Assembly (NCBI GenBank): GCA_004835665.1
Contig: ML240445.1
Location: forward strand, 558,001 to 622,000
Direction: 5' to 3'
Origin: Phoma sp. XZ068
Taxonomy: Eukaryota; Ascomycota; Dothideomycetes; Pleosporales; Didymellaceae
DNA: 64,000 bases
The notes below the pieces were generated by a model. It did no database searches. It worked only from the letters and a program-made list of their open reading frames with translations, and was not told the DNA's origin. This document shows positions 8,347 through 19,268 of the stretch, one piece after another. The first letter of the stretch is position 1. Each line of letters begins with the position of its first letter. A program made the position numbers and the translations under genes.

Positions 8347-11300
8347 TTTGATAGCTGACTGGAACCAAAGATCGAATCGGCGATATTGGGCCTCGGGGCG
8401 TGCAGAGTGCGCGGTTGCAGCCTCGCGACGAGAAACATATGCTCCGTGTGACCTTCACACGAGGACAAGTCTCCTCGTCCATTGTTCCCATGTCGCACTA
8501 TGTCCAGTCCAACCTCCTCGGACCTCTCCTGCAAGACAACGGCCCGCTCTCCTCAATACACCAGCGACCAAAACAAAGCCGTTCTGCGCCTTGACCACCT
8601 CATAGTGTCCATTGTCCTCCCTTCACATGTTCACCCCTTTCCCAGAGCCCCCGAAGTCTTTGTTGAACTCTTTTCTCTCCCGTGCTCCTTGCAGTTCCAT
8701 GCATTCGATCTTCGGTCCAAGACACGTACGCTTGCGTTAAGAATAGATGTTTCAAGGCGTACTTTGCCGATTGAAGGGCCACAGAGTTATGTATATGCGC
8801 CACAAACAAAAGGGCCGATTAGGCATCAAAGGTAAGTGAGGTTGAGATGTTTGCAGCTATGTCGCAGATTGTTGAATAGGCGCTATGATGTGTGACCCTA
8901 CAGCGTGGGTTGTGTCTAGTGATTAGCTGGTTGCAGCTGCAAATCACGTTGCTGCTTTACGGGGAGATTTCACTGTTGGCGGGTAAGGGAAGGATAAAAT
9001 TTGTGCCCATGTGATATGATAATGGAGTGGGTAGGGCAGAAGCCTACTGATTGTAGGGTTGCCTTGTAGACTGGGGGTGCTCTGTTGGGCATGGGGTTGA
9101 GGCTCGGGAAGGGGCTTGCGTCGATGCCGGAAGGAGCTTAGTCGTATGTATGGAGTGATGACTCGCATGAACATGTGTTTTACTCTGACATCGGAATGCT
9201 GTGAAACAATTGACTTGCTTGTGTTGACGTTATATGGAAGCAATCCTATTGGTTTTCACTTGACGAAGGAAAAGAGCAGGTCTCCATTTCGAAGGCGCTC
9301 CTGGGCGATTAGTACGATCATCACTGAGCTGTGCTCGTCTAAATCAGCTTGCGTCCTCCTATGGCACAGCTCACCATGAAGTCGCGATAACTTAGCTTCA
9401 TCAGTTTTATCATATGGAAGCTTGCTGCCGTTGATCGGTAGTGGGGGTGCGCTTTGCCGAGTTAGTCATGCTTTGCGAAAGCATGCCACCTTGTGGTTGG
9501 GCTACTCTTTTCCAAATACCATCCGAGCAGTCGTAAGCCCTAGCTGCGCTGCCGTGTTTACAGTTCATGATTCAGCTTTGGTATCATCGTATATACCAGC
9601 TTGTGAGCGTGGCACTGTCAACGGATCCGCAGGTACCAAAGTTACTCAGAAACATCAGACCATGCGTGCATGAGTTATAGAATCCACTCGTCCCACCGTC
9701 TATGGCAAGGTTCAATTCGTTCCGCGGGAGAGTCGCACGGTCCGAGGTTCACCGTTGTGCTACTGCGCGCCACCGAGTAGCGTACCATAGCGCAAAAGCG
9801 GTCATAAGGTTGTTTAGATGTCGCTGCAATTCATGCAATATAAGCTGCGACTGTTGAGGCTCAATTGCAATGATAGAATTATGAAGTGGATTGCAAATGT
9901 TCGCCATAGTTACTGTCTATGACGATGGTGATGCCGTGCTGGGCCTGTGAAATCGACACACGGCATATCCGAGCCAGGTCGCCGTTCCATGGTCGAGAGA
10001 GTCGCCGATGTGGGGTATGTCGTCTAACCCTTCCCTTCTGCCCCCGCGAAAGTCCAGAGCTAGCATCGACTCTTATGCGCGTAATGCGCGTGGAGCGGGA
10101 AAGGCGAGCTTTTCGACAGGGCCAAGTCGCCTATCATGCTGACCACGGCGACGATAAGCATCAGCCAGAGGCGCGGCCAGCTCTGATACCGATGGTGCCA
10201 AGGTCGAGAAGGGAGTACAGAAGCTGGTGATTTGCCTGGAAGGTATCATGGTACTGGGTTATTGGGATCATAACATGTGCTACCAGGTAAAGAGCAAATC
10301 AGGGAGGACCTACCAGAATCAGCGGCAGATAGAATGGTTCTGTGACTGCACAGCGCAACGGCGCGATGCGATCAAATGCAGAAACAGCATCGCATCGTCG
10401 ATGTTGAGACGCTTTGCCACTATGGACCCCTTAGGTCGCCTTAAGCAAGAATCCTCACATGCGTGCTCCGCGCAAGCTAAACCAAACCTTCCGTCGAAAG
10501 GGAGATCCTGAGGTACCAGACGAAGAGCCGCATGTAAGGCGTTTGTTCCCCGGACTGAGGCGTCCGGTCAACGTGCTTTCCATGCCAAACGCTACAAACC
10601 CCCTGATTCAAAGACTCAAAATAAACATGGCAGGGGAAGCATGTTGGCACGATACTCGCTTGCTCAGCCCAATCAATTTTCTCCTTTGATGGTGGGTTAA
10701 ACTTGGTTACACAGGGTGGGATCTGTGCTTGGTTGTCGTGCCCAAGCGATGCTGGCGTGCATTCCGCAGCCAGAACAGACACCAATGCGCAAGTTGAAAC
10801 GATCAACCGGCAGCAACCGAACATGCTGCATGCATCGTGCAAAACATATGTTCTGACGTCCATTGGCACTGTGAGCCTATAGCAAGACGTCGCCAACCCT
10901 TAGTCTACCGTGACGGGCTTGCCGAAGGCCTGACTATCCTGAGCTACGGATACTGATCAGACCCAGGCTGTGATCGGAGAAGATTAACGAGATTTCCCTC
11001 AAATCAAATTGACTCAAGAATCGCCACTGAACTGTAGCGCATCCAGGCTCCTGGTAATGGTGATGGCCATTGCGGTGTCGGGTCGATGGAAGCAAATTGG
11101 AGAGCGCAAACTCTTCCCACCACAGCTTGCCATTGAGCATCGAAGTTTTTAATTAGAACCCCCGTCTGTACCTGATGAATGGTGAGGTGTTTTAGGGGTT
11201 GATCATGGTCAGCCTTGCCAAGTCCGTGTAAGTCTCAGGGGACCGACATGCAAGACTGCAACCACCCGTTGCTGGTTAGCTGGGTTGAGTCGTCATGAAC

Positions 11301-12487
11301 GGATAGCTCCTAAATCAACCTCTGATCGAGGAGTGTCCAGTGGAAAGATTTTGCTATTGGTTGTTCTGAGCAAGGGTGTAACGCCAGCCTCACGAGTACT
11401 ATTGGCGAGGAATGCGATCTTGGATCTGACGGTGCACGACCCTACCCCAAGCACCGCAGCAACGGCTGAGTGTACCGAAGAATATGTGGCTTACGGTATG
11501 AGCGATCGATGCACATGACTGCTGCAAGCCACTGCTGGCCCACCCTGTCCAGACTAGCAGAACAGAAGGCCACAGAGGAAGGGCGGTCGAAGTGGGGTTT
11601 AGTCGCAAGCCATGGCTTTCTGCTGTCGATGGACTGGCAGCCGTTTTCGACTGCAAGCCACCACCAGCAGGTATTTTGGACTTTCGAAACGAGTGGGTCT
11701 TTGGTCCAAGTGTCACATCCTTATGAACACTTGATCGCCGGTGATGTTTCCACCCAAAAGCAGCGCAAGATTCCCAACGTGGTAAGCTCGTGACGCCAAT
11801 ACCAATCCGGCAGCCCTTTGTCCGTTCTCAGACGACTGGATAGACTCATCTATACTGTGAGCAGTTGACCTCGAAGTTTAGTAGTCGCTACAAATACCTT
11901 CTGGTACCTGAACACTGGACAAAGAATTTGCCTCATAGTCGACTTGCCTTCACGCGTCTCCAAGTTGTCCTTCACCGACAAAGGACCGAACCAAAACACC
12001 AAACCTCAGACAATCTACTTGTCTGCCTACAGTTCAGAATCACAAAACGAACCAAACGGACTGTGTGTGCGCTCCGAAGTTCTGTCCGGTGAGAAGCAGG
12101 TATCCGTAAGAGGTGCGTTCTCTGACATGTCTGGTGCACGGTTGCGAGAGCAAACCGAACATATCAACACTGCCCATGCTAGTACTAACACAGTCCCAGG
12201 ACATACCTGATACACTTCACTCGAGCTGAGCACCTTTTGAACAACGTGCAATAGCTACTCATCCTGTCTTGCCTTGGTCAGTACCGTCTCAGCAGGTCTT
12301 GCAGGCATCAAGACGGATCCATATCGGCACAGCTATTGCAGACTTGGTTCTCCTTGTGCGCATTCTTGCCGCTGCCACCGTTCTCATCTTGAGCCCGGAC
12401 GTCGCAATCCTGTGAGCTTCTAGCACTTTTTGTCCCCACCAGCACGTCCAGTTTTGGCTCAGTCGTGCACTGGGACCCTACGCAGCC
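8347..12487. other. 4.1-kb gene-poor region upstream of the HMG-box gene
   Basis: This is the longest stretch without a confident gene. The ORFs are short and mostly look random (rich in Arg, Ser, Cys and Trp). One minus-strand ORF of 115 codons (10477-10824) begins with a hydrophobic leader and is Cys-containing; it is listed separately. I see no tandem repeat, terminal inverted repeat or transposase fragment. Part may be a long regulatory region or 5' leader of the HMG-box gene. Confidence 0.4.
10477..10824 (-). CDS. doubtful small ORF with signal-like N-terminus and several cysteines
   Basis: From ATG at 10824 the frame encodes 115 aa. It starts MFGCCRLIVSTCALVSVLAA, resembling a secretion signal, and has further cysteines downstream. 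It matches no family I know. Small secreted Cys-rich proteins are common in gene-poor regions of plant-associated fungi, but an ORF of this size also arises by chance. There is no supporting intron or clear promoter. Confidence 0.2.
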   Translation of the reverse strand: MFGCCRLIVSTCALVSVLAAECTPASLGHDNQAQIPPCVTKFNPPSKEKIDWAEQASIVPTCFPCHVYFESLNQGVCSVWHGKHVDRTPQSGEQTPYMRLFVWYLRISLSTEGLV

Positions 12488-14136
12488 ATGAGAGGAGATA
12501 CACTTGTTCAGCGACACCCTCCCACCCCACCAACGCTTGTGGGAGACTTCCAATCAGGCATCCATCGGGTTGCGCAATACAATGCAGATCGCGGGTACCC
12601 CTACGATGACGCGAGCTATGGCGTTCCCGGGGTGGTAAGTCACGAAGGGATCCCTTCGCGTTCATCACATGGTGGCAGCCACGCTGGAGAAGGAATTGGT
12701 CTCGGGATCCAACATGTAGGTACAGCTGTATCCTCGTTTGGCAACGATGCTGACTAGATCCAAGGATGGTCATGGTGCTCCGAATTACGACCACGACAGT
12801 CAAGTTAATGGTCGTCCTGTACGTTGAACCTCATAGGACGCCAAATTCCATAGCTAACACGAGGCAGGGTAGCCAAGGTGTGTTCTCGCCACCGACTCCG
12901 AGGTCGACGAATGATGATGATTATGCGACACGATCTTCTCGCAGCGTACGGTCAAAGGCAACCGCAAGTCCCCCTCGGAGACATGACAGCCCTCAAGCAA
13001 AGCCAACGCCGAAAGCCAGGAAGGCAAAGGCTCCCAAGGGTGAGAAGGCAAAGACGCCCAAGCTGACTGCACCTTTGAGTATATTGACGAAGAACCAACA
13101 CCATATTCCTGTCAAAGACATGGAGGCGTGGGTCAACCGGTCAGCAGACGTCAGGCGCAAGGAAGCTGAGAAGAGGAATGGATACATTACCCGACCTATG
13201 AACTCGTTCATGCTGTACCGATCAGCGTACGCAGAACGAGCCAAGTCGTGGTGCTTGCAGAACAACCATCAAGTGGTGTCGTCCGTCGCAGGAGAGAGTT
13301 GGCCTATGGAGCCGCCAGAGGTTCGCGACCGTTTCAATGAGTACGCAAAGATCGAACGGATCAACCATCAGAACGCCCATCCAACATACAAGTTCTCTCC
13401 TAGCAAGGCGGCTGCACCTCCACGGAAGCGCAAAGACGAGTGGTCAGACGAGGAACCGAGTGACCTCGAGGACGCTGAGTGGGCTCCTGAAAATGGCAGG
13501 CGGTCCAGGCAAGCAAAAAGGTTTCAGCGATCGATCAGCTACCCGCCAAACCTCGGACCCCCAGAGTACATTGAGCGGTCGTTCGGGCCCAATGGTAACG
13601 GCATGCTGAGGTCTTCCTGGGAGATGACAAACGAAGGACGACCGATGCCCATGCCAATGCATCACGACATGTACAACCAGTACTATCAGACTGCTGTGTA
13701 TCCCAACGTGCACATGGGTGCACACTACAGCGAAGACCTTCGCATACGTAGGATTGGCCTTCCAGCCGCGGCGCCAGCTCCAACTCTGCAGTTCTCATCG
13801 AATCAACTGCTAGGTCTGCCTGGTGGTGATGCGAGCGATTTGATGAATCAGCTACAGGGTCAAGTTGCAACACCGTTTGACGAAGGCCAGGTTGACCCAT
13901 TGTTGTTGGCGTACGACGGTGGACACCGTTCTGAGGTAGATCCTGCCGGTTTTCAGCAAGAGTATCGCAACGGCTACTCAAACATCATCAACAAGGAGTA
14001 CGACCAGCAGGAGATCGACAGGCTGCTAGAGATCGAGCACGCCCATGACAGCTACAACGCCTCGTGGCAGTCCGATCCAAATATGTCTTCGCTCGACCAG
14101 GAATCCGAGTTCGATAAGTGGGTGGGAGAGCATTGA
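12488..14136 (+). CDS. MATA_HMG-type HMG-box transcription factor (Ste11/FMF-1-like)
   Basis: This is a sequence-specific HMG-box regulator of the kind controlling mating and sexual development in ascomycetes (S. pombe Ste11, Neurospora FMF-1). The box lies at about residues 198-270, from YITRPMNSFMLYRSAYAERA through ESWPMEPPEVRDRFNEYAKI to HPTYKFSP. A basic Lys/Pro-rich stretch precedes it and an acidic segment follows. I place three exons: 12488-12715, 12765-12818 and 12868-14136. The introns are 12716-12764 (GTAGGT, branch CTGAC, AAG end) and 12819-12867 (GTACGT, branch CTAAC, CAG), giving 516 aa. The 54-nt middle exon encodes DGHGAPNYDHDSQVNGRP and is missed if the frame at 12766 is taken as the start. 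It is not MAT1-2-1 itself: the box differs and no MAT neighbours are present. Exon 1 is the least certain part. Confidence 0.8.
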
Positions 14137-14686
14137 TTGCAGGATGAGTGATGAAGATGTATGTTCTCATGTAGATATGACCGCATACGCATGATGAGAG
14201 TTGCATGACGGATACCCTTTGTTGGTTCTCGGTTCAGCACGGTGTTGATGGACCGAAAAATGACAAATTTATATGCATTAGTGGCGCCATTTGTTGTATG
14301 GTAGAAAAGCTTCCGTAGATATCCACCTCTTTGAAGAGCGACTCGATCAATTAGTGGTCTTTACTTTGACAACCTCTTCTTGCGCGACATTAGACAATGC
14401 ATCAAGCGCTTGTAATAAGCTGAGTAGATAGTCGAACAATATGGACAGATGTGATGAACGGGCAGCTGTTGGGTGTCTGGAGCGTTCAGTGACCCTGAGA
14501 GTGTTTGCGGCTGAAAGACTCGAGTGCAGGGACCTTGCCCCACTTGCATCTTCGCGACGCGGACGCGACTACGTCTCGAGATCCTGGTGGGGTACAACAC
14601 AACAAACACTCTGACATCTTACACTTTACACTTCACATCCCTGATCACGAGACTGAAAGTCCTTTGGAGCTGTCAATCCAGCCATA
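14137..14686. other. intergenic region between the HMG-box gene and psf1
   Basis: 550 bp separate two genes on the same strand. It should hold the 3' end of the HMG-box mRNA and the psf1 promoter. No further feature was seen. Confidence 0.4.
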
Positions 14687-15529
14687 ATGTACGGCGAAAC
14701 GGCCAACAAGCTGGTAAGCATGCCATTGGAATTCATCTCCTCTCATCTCGACCCACGAACTGTATAATGAATCGAGCACAGCCTAGCAGAGCTTGTCATT
14801 TTGGATAGTAGCGAGGTTCACCAAGCTGATACTTCTACACAGGTTCAAAACGCCAAACGCACACTCGCACTTCCACACTTGCCGCCCTACCAATCCGAAC
14901 TCATTAGGTCTGTTGTACGAGAGGTTCGAGATCTGGACAAAGACGTAGCCTCGCTCCTCGCACCATACTCCGGTTCCTTCAATCCGGGCTCTTCACCAGA
15001 GACAGCATGCGCCTTGCTCGTCAACCACCTATGCATGCGGCGCAACAAACGATGCTTGTTAGCATACCACAAAGTGCGCAGTGACAAGCTTGAGGAGTAC
15101 TGTTGGAATGGTGTGGATGTCCTCGAACAGCAGGCTCAGAGGGCCAATGGCAGCAGCAACAGCGCAGAAGGAGGCGCAGCTGGCGCAGAGAGCAGCTTGT
15201 CACCTGAAGAAGAGGAATATGTGCGGCAGTACAGTGACCTACTGGCTGCGTACAAGGGCCAATGGACAGATATTGATCTGACAGGAAGCCTGGAGCCACC
15301 GAAAGACCTGTTCATTGACGTGCGAGTGCTGAAAGATGCTGGTGAGATTCAGACAGAGTATGGGTAAGTTTAGCCTATTGTGGACGATTGTGTGGATGTA
15401 GAGCGGTATTGGACGACAGGCTGATGCAATGGCAGATCCATCACTTTGACGAAGAACAGCCAGTTCTACGTGCGCCATGGCGACGTGGAGAGACTGATCC
15501 AGCAGGGCTATCTCCAGCGATTGAGCTGA
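14687..15529 (+). CDS. psf1: DNA replication complex GINS subunit Psf1
   Basis: Psf1 is one of four GINS subunits; GINS joins Cdc45 and Mcm2-7 to form the CMG replicative helicase in the nucleus. Three exons: 14687-14713, 14843-15363 and 15436-15529. The first encodes only MYGETANKL. The 129-nt and 72-nt introns both start with GTAAG and end in CAG. Spliced length is 213 aa, matching the usual ~200-210 aa. Family motifs are the VQNAKRTLALPHLPPYQSEL start, the NHLCMRRNKRCLLAYHKVR core of the A-domain, and the C-terminal B-domain strand SITLTKNSQFYVRHGDVERL followed by IQQGYLQRLS. A start inside the apparent ORF at about 14801 would replace the conserved N-terminus with intron sequence and is wrong. 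Confidence 0.93.
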
Positions 15530-16631
15530 TTCAGTCGGACCTGCAAGCGTACATTCTCAGTCGCAACCCCTCATGCCATGTCTACGAAATCAGGCCACAA
15601 CATACTATTTCGGACATTTCAATATGATCTCCGCCTAAATCAAAGGTCAACGCGTCCCCACGAGGTCCACCACGAATCCTCCTGAATCTGTGTTCTCGCC
15701 AACACCACGGGATTTCCTCTTTCGGTCTGCACGGGACGCGATGGCTAAGTGCATGCGTTCGTTTCAGCCATGCCTATCCCAGCAGCGAGAAGCGAGAAGA
15801 TAGCAGATTGGAGGACGGAACGCAGGTAACCCAGCGTGGAGGGCGATCCTGCCATAATTCACAGTATATGAATAGCCTATGGGTCCCGAGAGTTTGGATG
15901 AGAGGACCACGCGCATACACCGGACATCACGATACGCACGGGCTGGAAATTGGAACCCAAGGCGCGGCTTATCAATCCACTGGCTGTCGTCATGACTTGG
16001 AAGATCAACCACCTGCAAATTACGCTCGAGCCTGCCGTCGAATAGAGCACAGATTGGAGGACATTCGCAGCCAGGATGGACCCTGTGCAATAGACGGTCA
16101 AGCTACAGCGGTGTGTTGGTGTGCAATTCACGGTCAGCGCCGTAGGGATATTGAGGGGAAATGCGAGAGCAGGCCTGTATCTCGGTCCGGTCGAACCTAC
16201 CGTCCTACCCGATAACGACGAGTCGGTTGTGAGCCATGGATACAAAACACGCACTCGGGTACACGGCCAGAGTGGGCACCACGGCATATACCAAGGGCAG
16301 TCCAAGCGGGGTGGTCTTGGGCTTGTTTTTCGCCTCCAAGAAGAAGCAGGGTAATCACGGTTCGACGATTGCAACAGGATGTGGAGCAGCTCGTTCTTAA
16401 TGTACAGACGGTGTCAAATCAGATGTACCTGTGAACCTTGACTCTACCTGCACGGTCGAAGTAAAGCCTCTGTGATTAGATAGTCACCAAAGAAAAACAC
16501 ATCACAACAACTCAATCACCGCAAACGATCATATCACCAAGACCATAAGATCCATGCAAACAATTCACTATTTCACTCCAAAACGCCACCATGCTTTTGG
16601 TATATGACTTCCCCATCATCATCAACAAGAT
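15530..16631. other. convergent intergenic region psf1 / erb1
   Basis: 1.1 kb between two converging genes. Overlapping ORFs on both strands (for example 15808-16215 plus and 15877-16374 minus) have unconvincing composition and no motif. I leave it unassigned. Confidence 0.4.
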
Positions 16632-18986
16632 CTAATTCCACAGCCTAATCGTCCCATCCGCACCAGCACTCACACACCACGGCTCACGCGGATGCCACTC
16701 GACACCCATAACACCCAACCGCTGCTTAACCTTGTGTCCCCTCAACACCTTCAGCGGCACAATCGTCGCATTCTCCATCAAATCGCCGACGACCTTGCCG
16801 TGGAAAATCTGCAGACTCCCGTCGTCACTTGCGTCTGCGAAAAGGGGGTATCCTCCCTTATGATAGGCGACGGCGCGGATGGCTGCGCTGTGGAAACGCA
16901 GTGTTTTGTAGGGTTTGGTGGAGAGCTCGAGGTCGTGCCAGAGGAGACGCTTGTCGTATGTGCCGACGAGGAGGTTGTCGCCGCCGGGGTGGACGTCGAT
17001 GCTAGAAATCCATTTTGCGCCGGGTTGTAAAATCTTGACGAGTTCTTGCTTGGCGAGGTCGTAGGAGCGGATGGTGTTGCGGGTGGCGACGAAGAAGATG
17101 GCTTTGCTGGGGTGGAATTGGGCGGTTTGCGCGATGCCTTTGAGGCGGCGGAAGGGGAGTTGGGTGAGGTGCTTGGAGATGGTGTGGATGGCGACGGAGC
17201 TGGATTGGCCGCGGGGCGAGACGGTGGTGAAGTAGTCGCCGCGACGGTGCCAGGAGAGGGTTTTGATGGCGGAGCGCACTTCGACTTGGATGAGGATGCC
17301 CTTGTTCTCGAGCTTCTTTTCCGGCCGCGACCAGACGCCGGGGGGTGTCTTGGGTGCGTCCTCGGCGGGAGGGGCGCTTGATTTGGAGGATGCGTAGCCC
17401 CAGCCGGCATCGAGGATGTCGCGCGAGTGCTGCTCAACGTCTGGCGACAGGATCTGGAAGGGGATGATGAGGTAGACGTGCTCGCCAGCTGCGGCGGCGA
17501 GGATCGAGGCCTCCTTGACGGGCCGCCAGGACACGGCGTCGACGGCCTCTTCGGACGAGAGGCGCGCGTTCCATACTTGCCTGCCAGTCAGAATCTCCCA
17601 GATGCGCACATAACCGTCGTCGCCGCCGGATGCAACAAAGATACCCAGCGGGTCGACGGAGACGGAGCGCACACGGCCTTCTTGCCCGCGGAAAATGGCG
17701 GCGCAGGTGGTGGGGAAGGGCTTGAGGTCCTCTGGGTCGGGGAGCTTGGGGAGCAGCGATTCGGGGTCGATGTTCAGCCTGTTCCTCCTTATACGGGGTG
17801 CAAGATACAGATCCAGACTGCGCTCGAAGCGCTCCTTGACAAACGTCTCGTAGCCGGGCACCTTGCGCAGTGCTTCGTAGTTCTTGGGCAGGAACTCGCG
17901 CTCCCTGTCCTCTTCGTCCTGCTCCAACCAGGCCTCCTCCTCGGCCTTGTCTGGGAGGTATTCGGCCGGGGGGTGGTAGGAGGCCTCGTAGCCGGGCGGC
18001 GGCAGCTTGGGGGCGGCAATGTGCATCGAGTTGGCGTCGCGGGGCTTCTCGTTGGCCCAGACATCGAAGTTGAACTGGTCCTCCTCCTCCTCGTCTTCGG
18101 GCGCCTTGTAGGGCGCAATGCGGCCCTCCCTGATGGCCTTGACGATCTTCATGACACGCTTCGCCTCGTGCTTGGAGGGGATGAAGCGGCGCTTGGGCTC
18201 GGGGGCAGCGCTCAGCGGCATGATCTCCTGGTTGACGCCGGAGAAGTAGGCAATCATCTCCGGGTAGGGGTCGTAGCCCTCCTCGATGACCTCGTTGCGG
18301 GCGACCTTCTTCAGCACGCTCAGCTCCTCCTCGGTCAGGTTGAGCGGCTTGCCGGTCTCCGGGTCGGTCAGGCCGGTCCAGCCCTTGGGGATGTCGATGC
18401 TGTCGAGCAGGGCGTCGAGGGCCTCGCCCTTTGCGGGGCGCATGATGCGCTTGCCGTTGATGTCGTAGCCAATGTGCGGGTACTCGTCGTAGTAGGAGAG
18501 GTCGATGTTGCCGATGGTGTTGGTCTGCTCGGCGTCCGAGTCGTCGGACTCGTAGACGGGGTCGATCTCCTGGTAGATGTAGCGCGTGTTGCCGTTGGCG
18601 TCGGTCTGGACGGTGTAGTTGGGCTTGAGGTCCTCGTCGTCGGCGTCCAGCTCGCCGCCCGCCGCCGCGTCGAGGTCCATCTCGTGTGTCTGCTGGCCGG
18701 GCTTGCGCTTGAGCGGGCCGTCCGACGTCTTGAGGTTGCGCATCTGCTCGCGAATGTTGTCCTCGTCCTCCTCATCCTCCTCCTCGTCCTCGTCCGAGAG
18801 GCCCTCGATAATGCTGCTGGCATCCGTGTCATCTTCCACTTCCTCTTCATCGCTGGCGTCCGAGTCGTCCTCGGAATGCGACAGAATGCCCTCGAGCAGC
18901 CCGTCGCCCAGCTCGTTCTCGGACTCGCTCTCGGGCGGCGGCGCCTCCTTGGTCGCGACCTTTCTCTTGCGCGGATTGACGGACAT
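16632..18986 (-). CDS. erb1: ribosome biogenesis protein Erb1 (BOP1 homologue)
   Basis: Erb1 forms the PeBoW complex (Nop7-Erb1-Ytm1) that processes 27S pre-rRNA and builds the 60S subunit in the nucleolus. The 784-aa single-exon protein has a very acidic N-terminus (residues 15-110, long Glu/Asp runs). The BOP1NT domain follows at about 125-395, including the hallmark YDEYPHIGYDINGKRI and the segment IDIPKGWTGLTDPETGKPL. A C-terminal WD40 propeller runs from about 410 to the end, with repeats such as SVDPLGIFVASGGDDGYVRI and the last blade ending SAGADGTIRLWN. Order and length match fungal Erb1 (about 770-810 aa). Its start is 282 bp from that of prp5 on the opposite strand. Confidence 0.96.
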   Translation of the reverse strand: MSVNPRKRKVATKEAPPPESESENELGDGLLEGILSHSEDDSDASDEEEVEDDTDASSIIEGLSDEDEEEDEEDEDNIREQMRNLKTSDGPLKRKPGQQTHEMDLDAAAGGELDADDEDLKPNYTVQTDANGNTRYIYQEIDPVYESDDSDAEQTNTIGNIDLSYYDEYPHIGYDINGKRIMRPAKGEALDALLDSIDIPKGWTGLTDPETGKPLNLTEEELSVLKKVARNEVIEEGYDPYPEMIAYFSGVNQEIMPLSAAPEPKRRFIPSKHEAKRVMKIVKAIREGRIAPYKAPEDEEEEDQFNFDVWANEKPRDANSMHIAAPKLPPPGYEASYHPPAEYLPDKAEEEAWLEQDEEDREREFLPKNYEALRKVPGYETFVKERFERSLDLYLAPRIRRNRLNIDPESLLPKLPDPEDLKPFPTTCAAIFRGQEGRVRSVSVDPLGIFVASGGDDGYVRIWEILTGRQVWNARLSSEEAVDAVSWRPVKEASILAAAAGEHVYLIIPFQILSPDVEQHSRDILDAGWGYASSKSSAPPAEDAPKTPPGVWSRPEKKLENKGILIQVEVRSAIKTLSWHRRGDYFTTVSPRGQSSSVAIHTISKHLTQLPFRRLKGIAQTAQFHPSKAIFFVATRNTIRSYDLAKQELVKILQPGAKWISSIDVHPGGDNLLVGTYDKRLLWHDLELSTKPYKTLRFHSAAIRAVAYHKGGYPLFADASDDGSLQIFHGKVVGDLMENATIVPLKVLRGHKVKQRLGVMGVEWHPREPWCVSAGADGTIRLWN

Positions 18987-19268
18987 TGTGGTGCGAGGCT
19001 GTTGTCGTGCTGCTCACGCTCGCGCACTGCAGCTTCCCAGAAATTTTTGGACGGCGCGCCAAAAGTTCTGGTGGGTCCCGCGCTAGCAGGGGCGCGCGAT
19101 AGGCCGATAGGCAGCTATGGCACGCTAAGCTTCCCCGGCCTGCGACAAAACCTCGACTGCATCGCCGCCGCGTCTCCGCCCGCCGACGACGCAGCGACTC
19201 CGCCGACCGCACGCGGGAGCACATACTCGGGACGCCGCAAGATAGACAGTACTGTGCCTCGAGCCGCC
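18987..19268. promoter_or_regulatory. shared divergent promoter of erb1 and prp5
   Basis: The 282 bp between the erb1 ATG (18986) and the prp5 ATG (19269) must hold both core promoters and 5' UTRs. The region is GC-rich with no TATA box, as usual for housekeeping promoters. Joint control of ribosome and spliceosome production is only an inference. Confidence 0.45.

Noticed and set aside
9690..9760. Possible tRNA B boxes (GGTTCAATTC, GAGGTTCACC)
   Set aside because: The flanking bases do not form a T stem, and no acceptor stem exists.
12488..14136. Mating-type locus (MAT1-2-1)
   Set aside because: The HMG box is of the Ste11/FMF-1 kind, and the usual MAT neighbours (SLA2, APN2) are absent; psf1 is adjacent instead.
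15808..16374. Overlapping ORFs on both strands between psf1 and erb1
   Set aside because: Composition is random-looking, there are no motifs and no convincing splice structure, and the two strands are mutually exclusive.
17427..19268. Very long ORF antisense to erb1, in frame with prp5
   Set aside because: It is the reverse complement of the well-supported erb1 coding sequence. Its translated composition (long Leu/Val/Gly runs) reflects GC-rich codon use, and Prp5 homology starts only at 19269.
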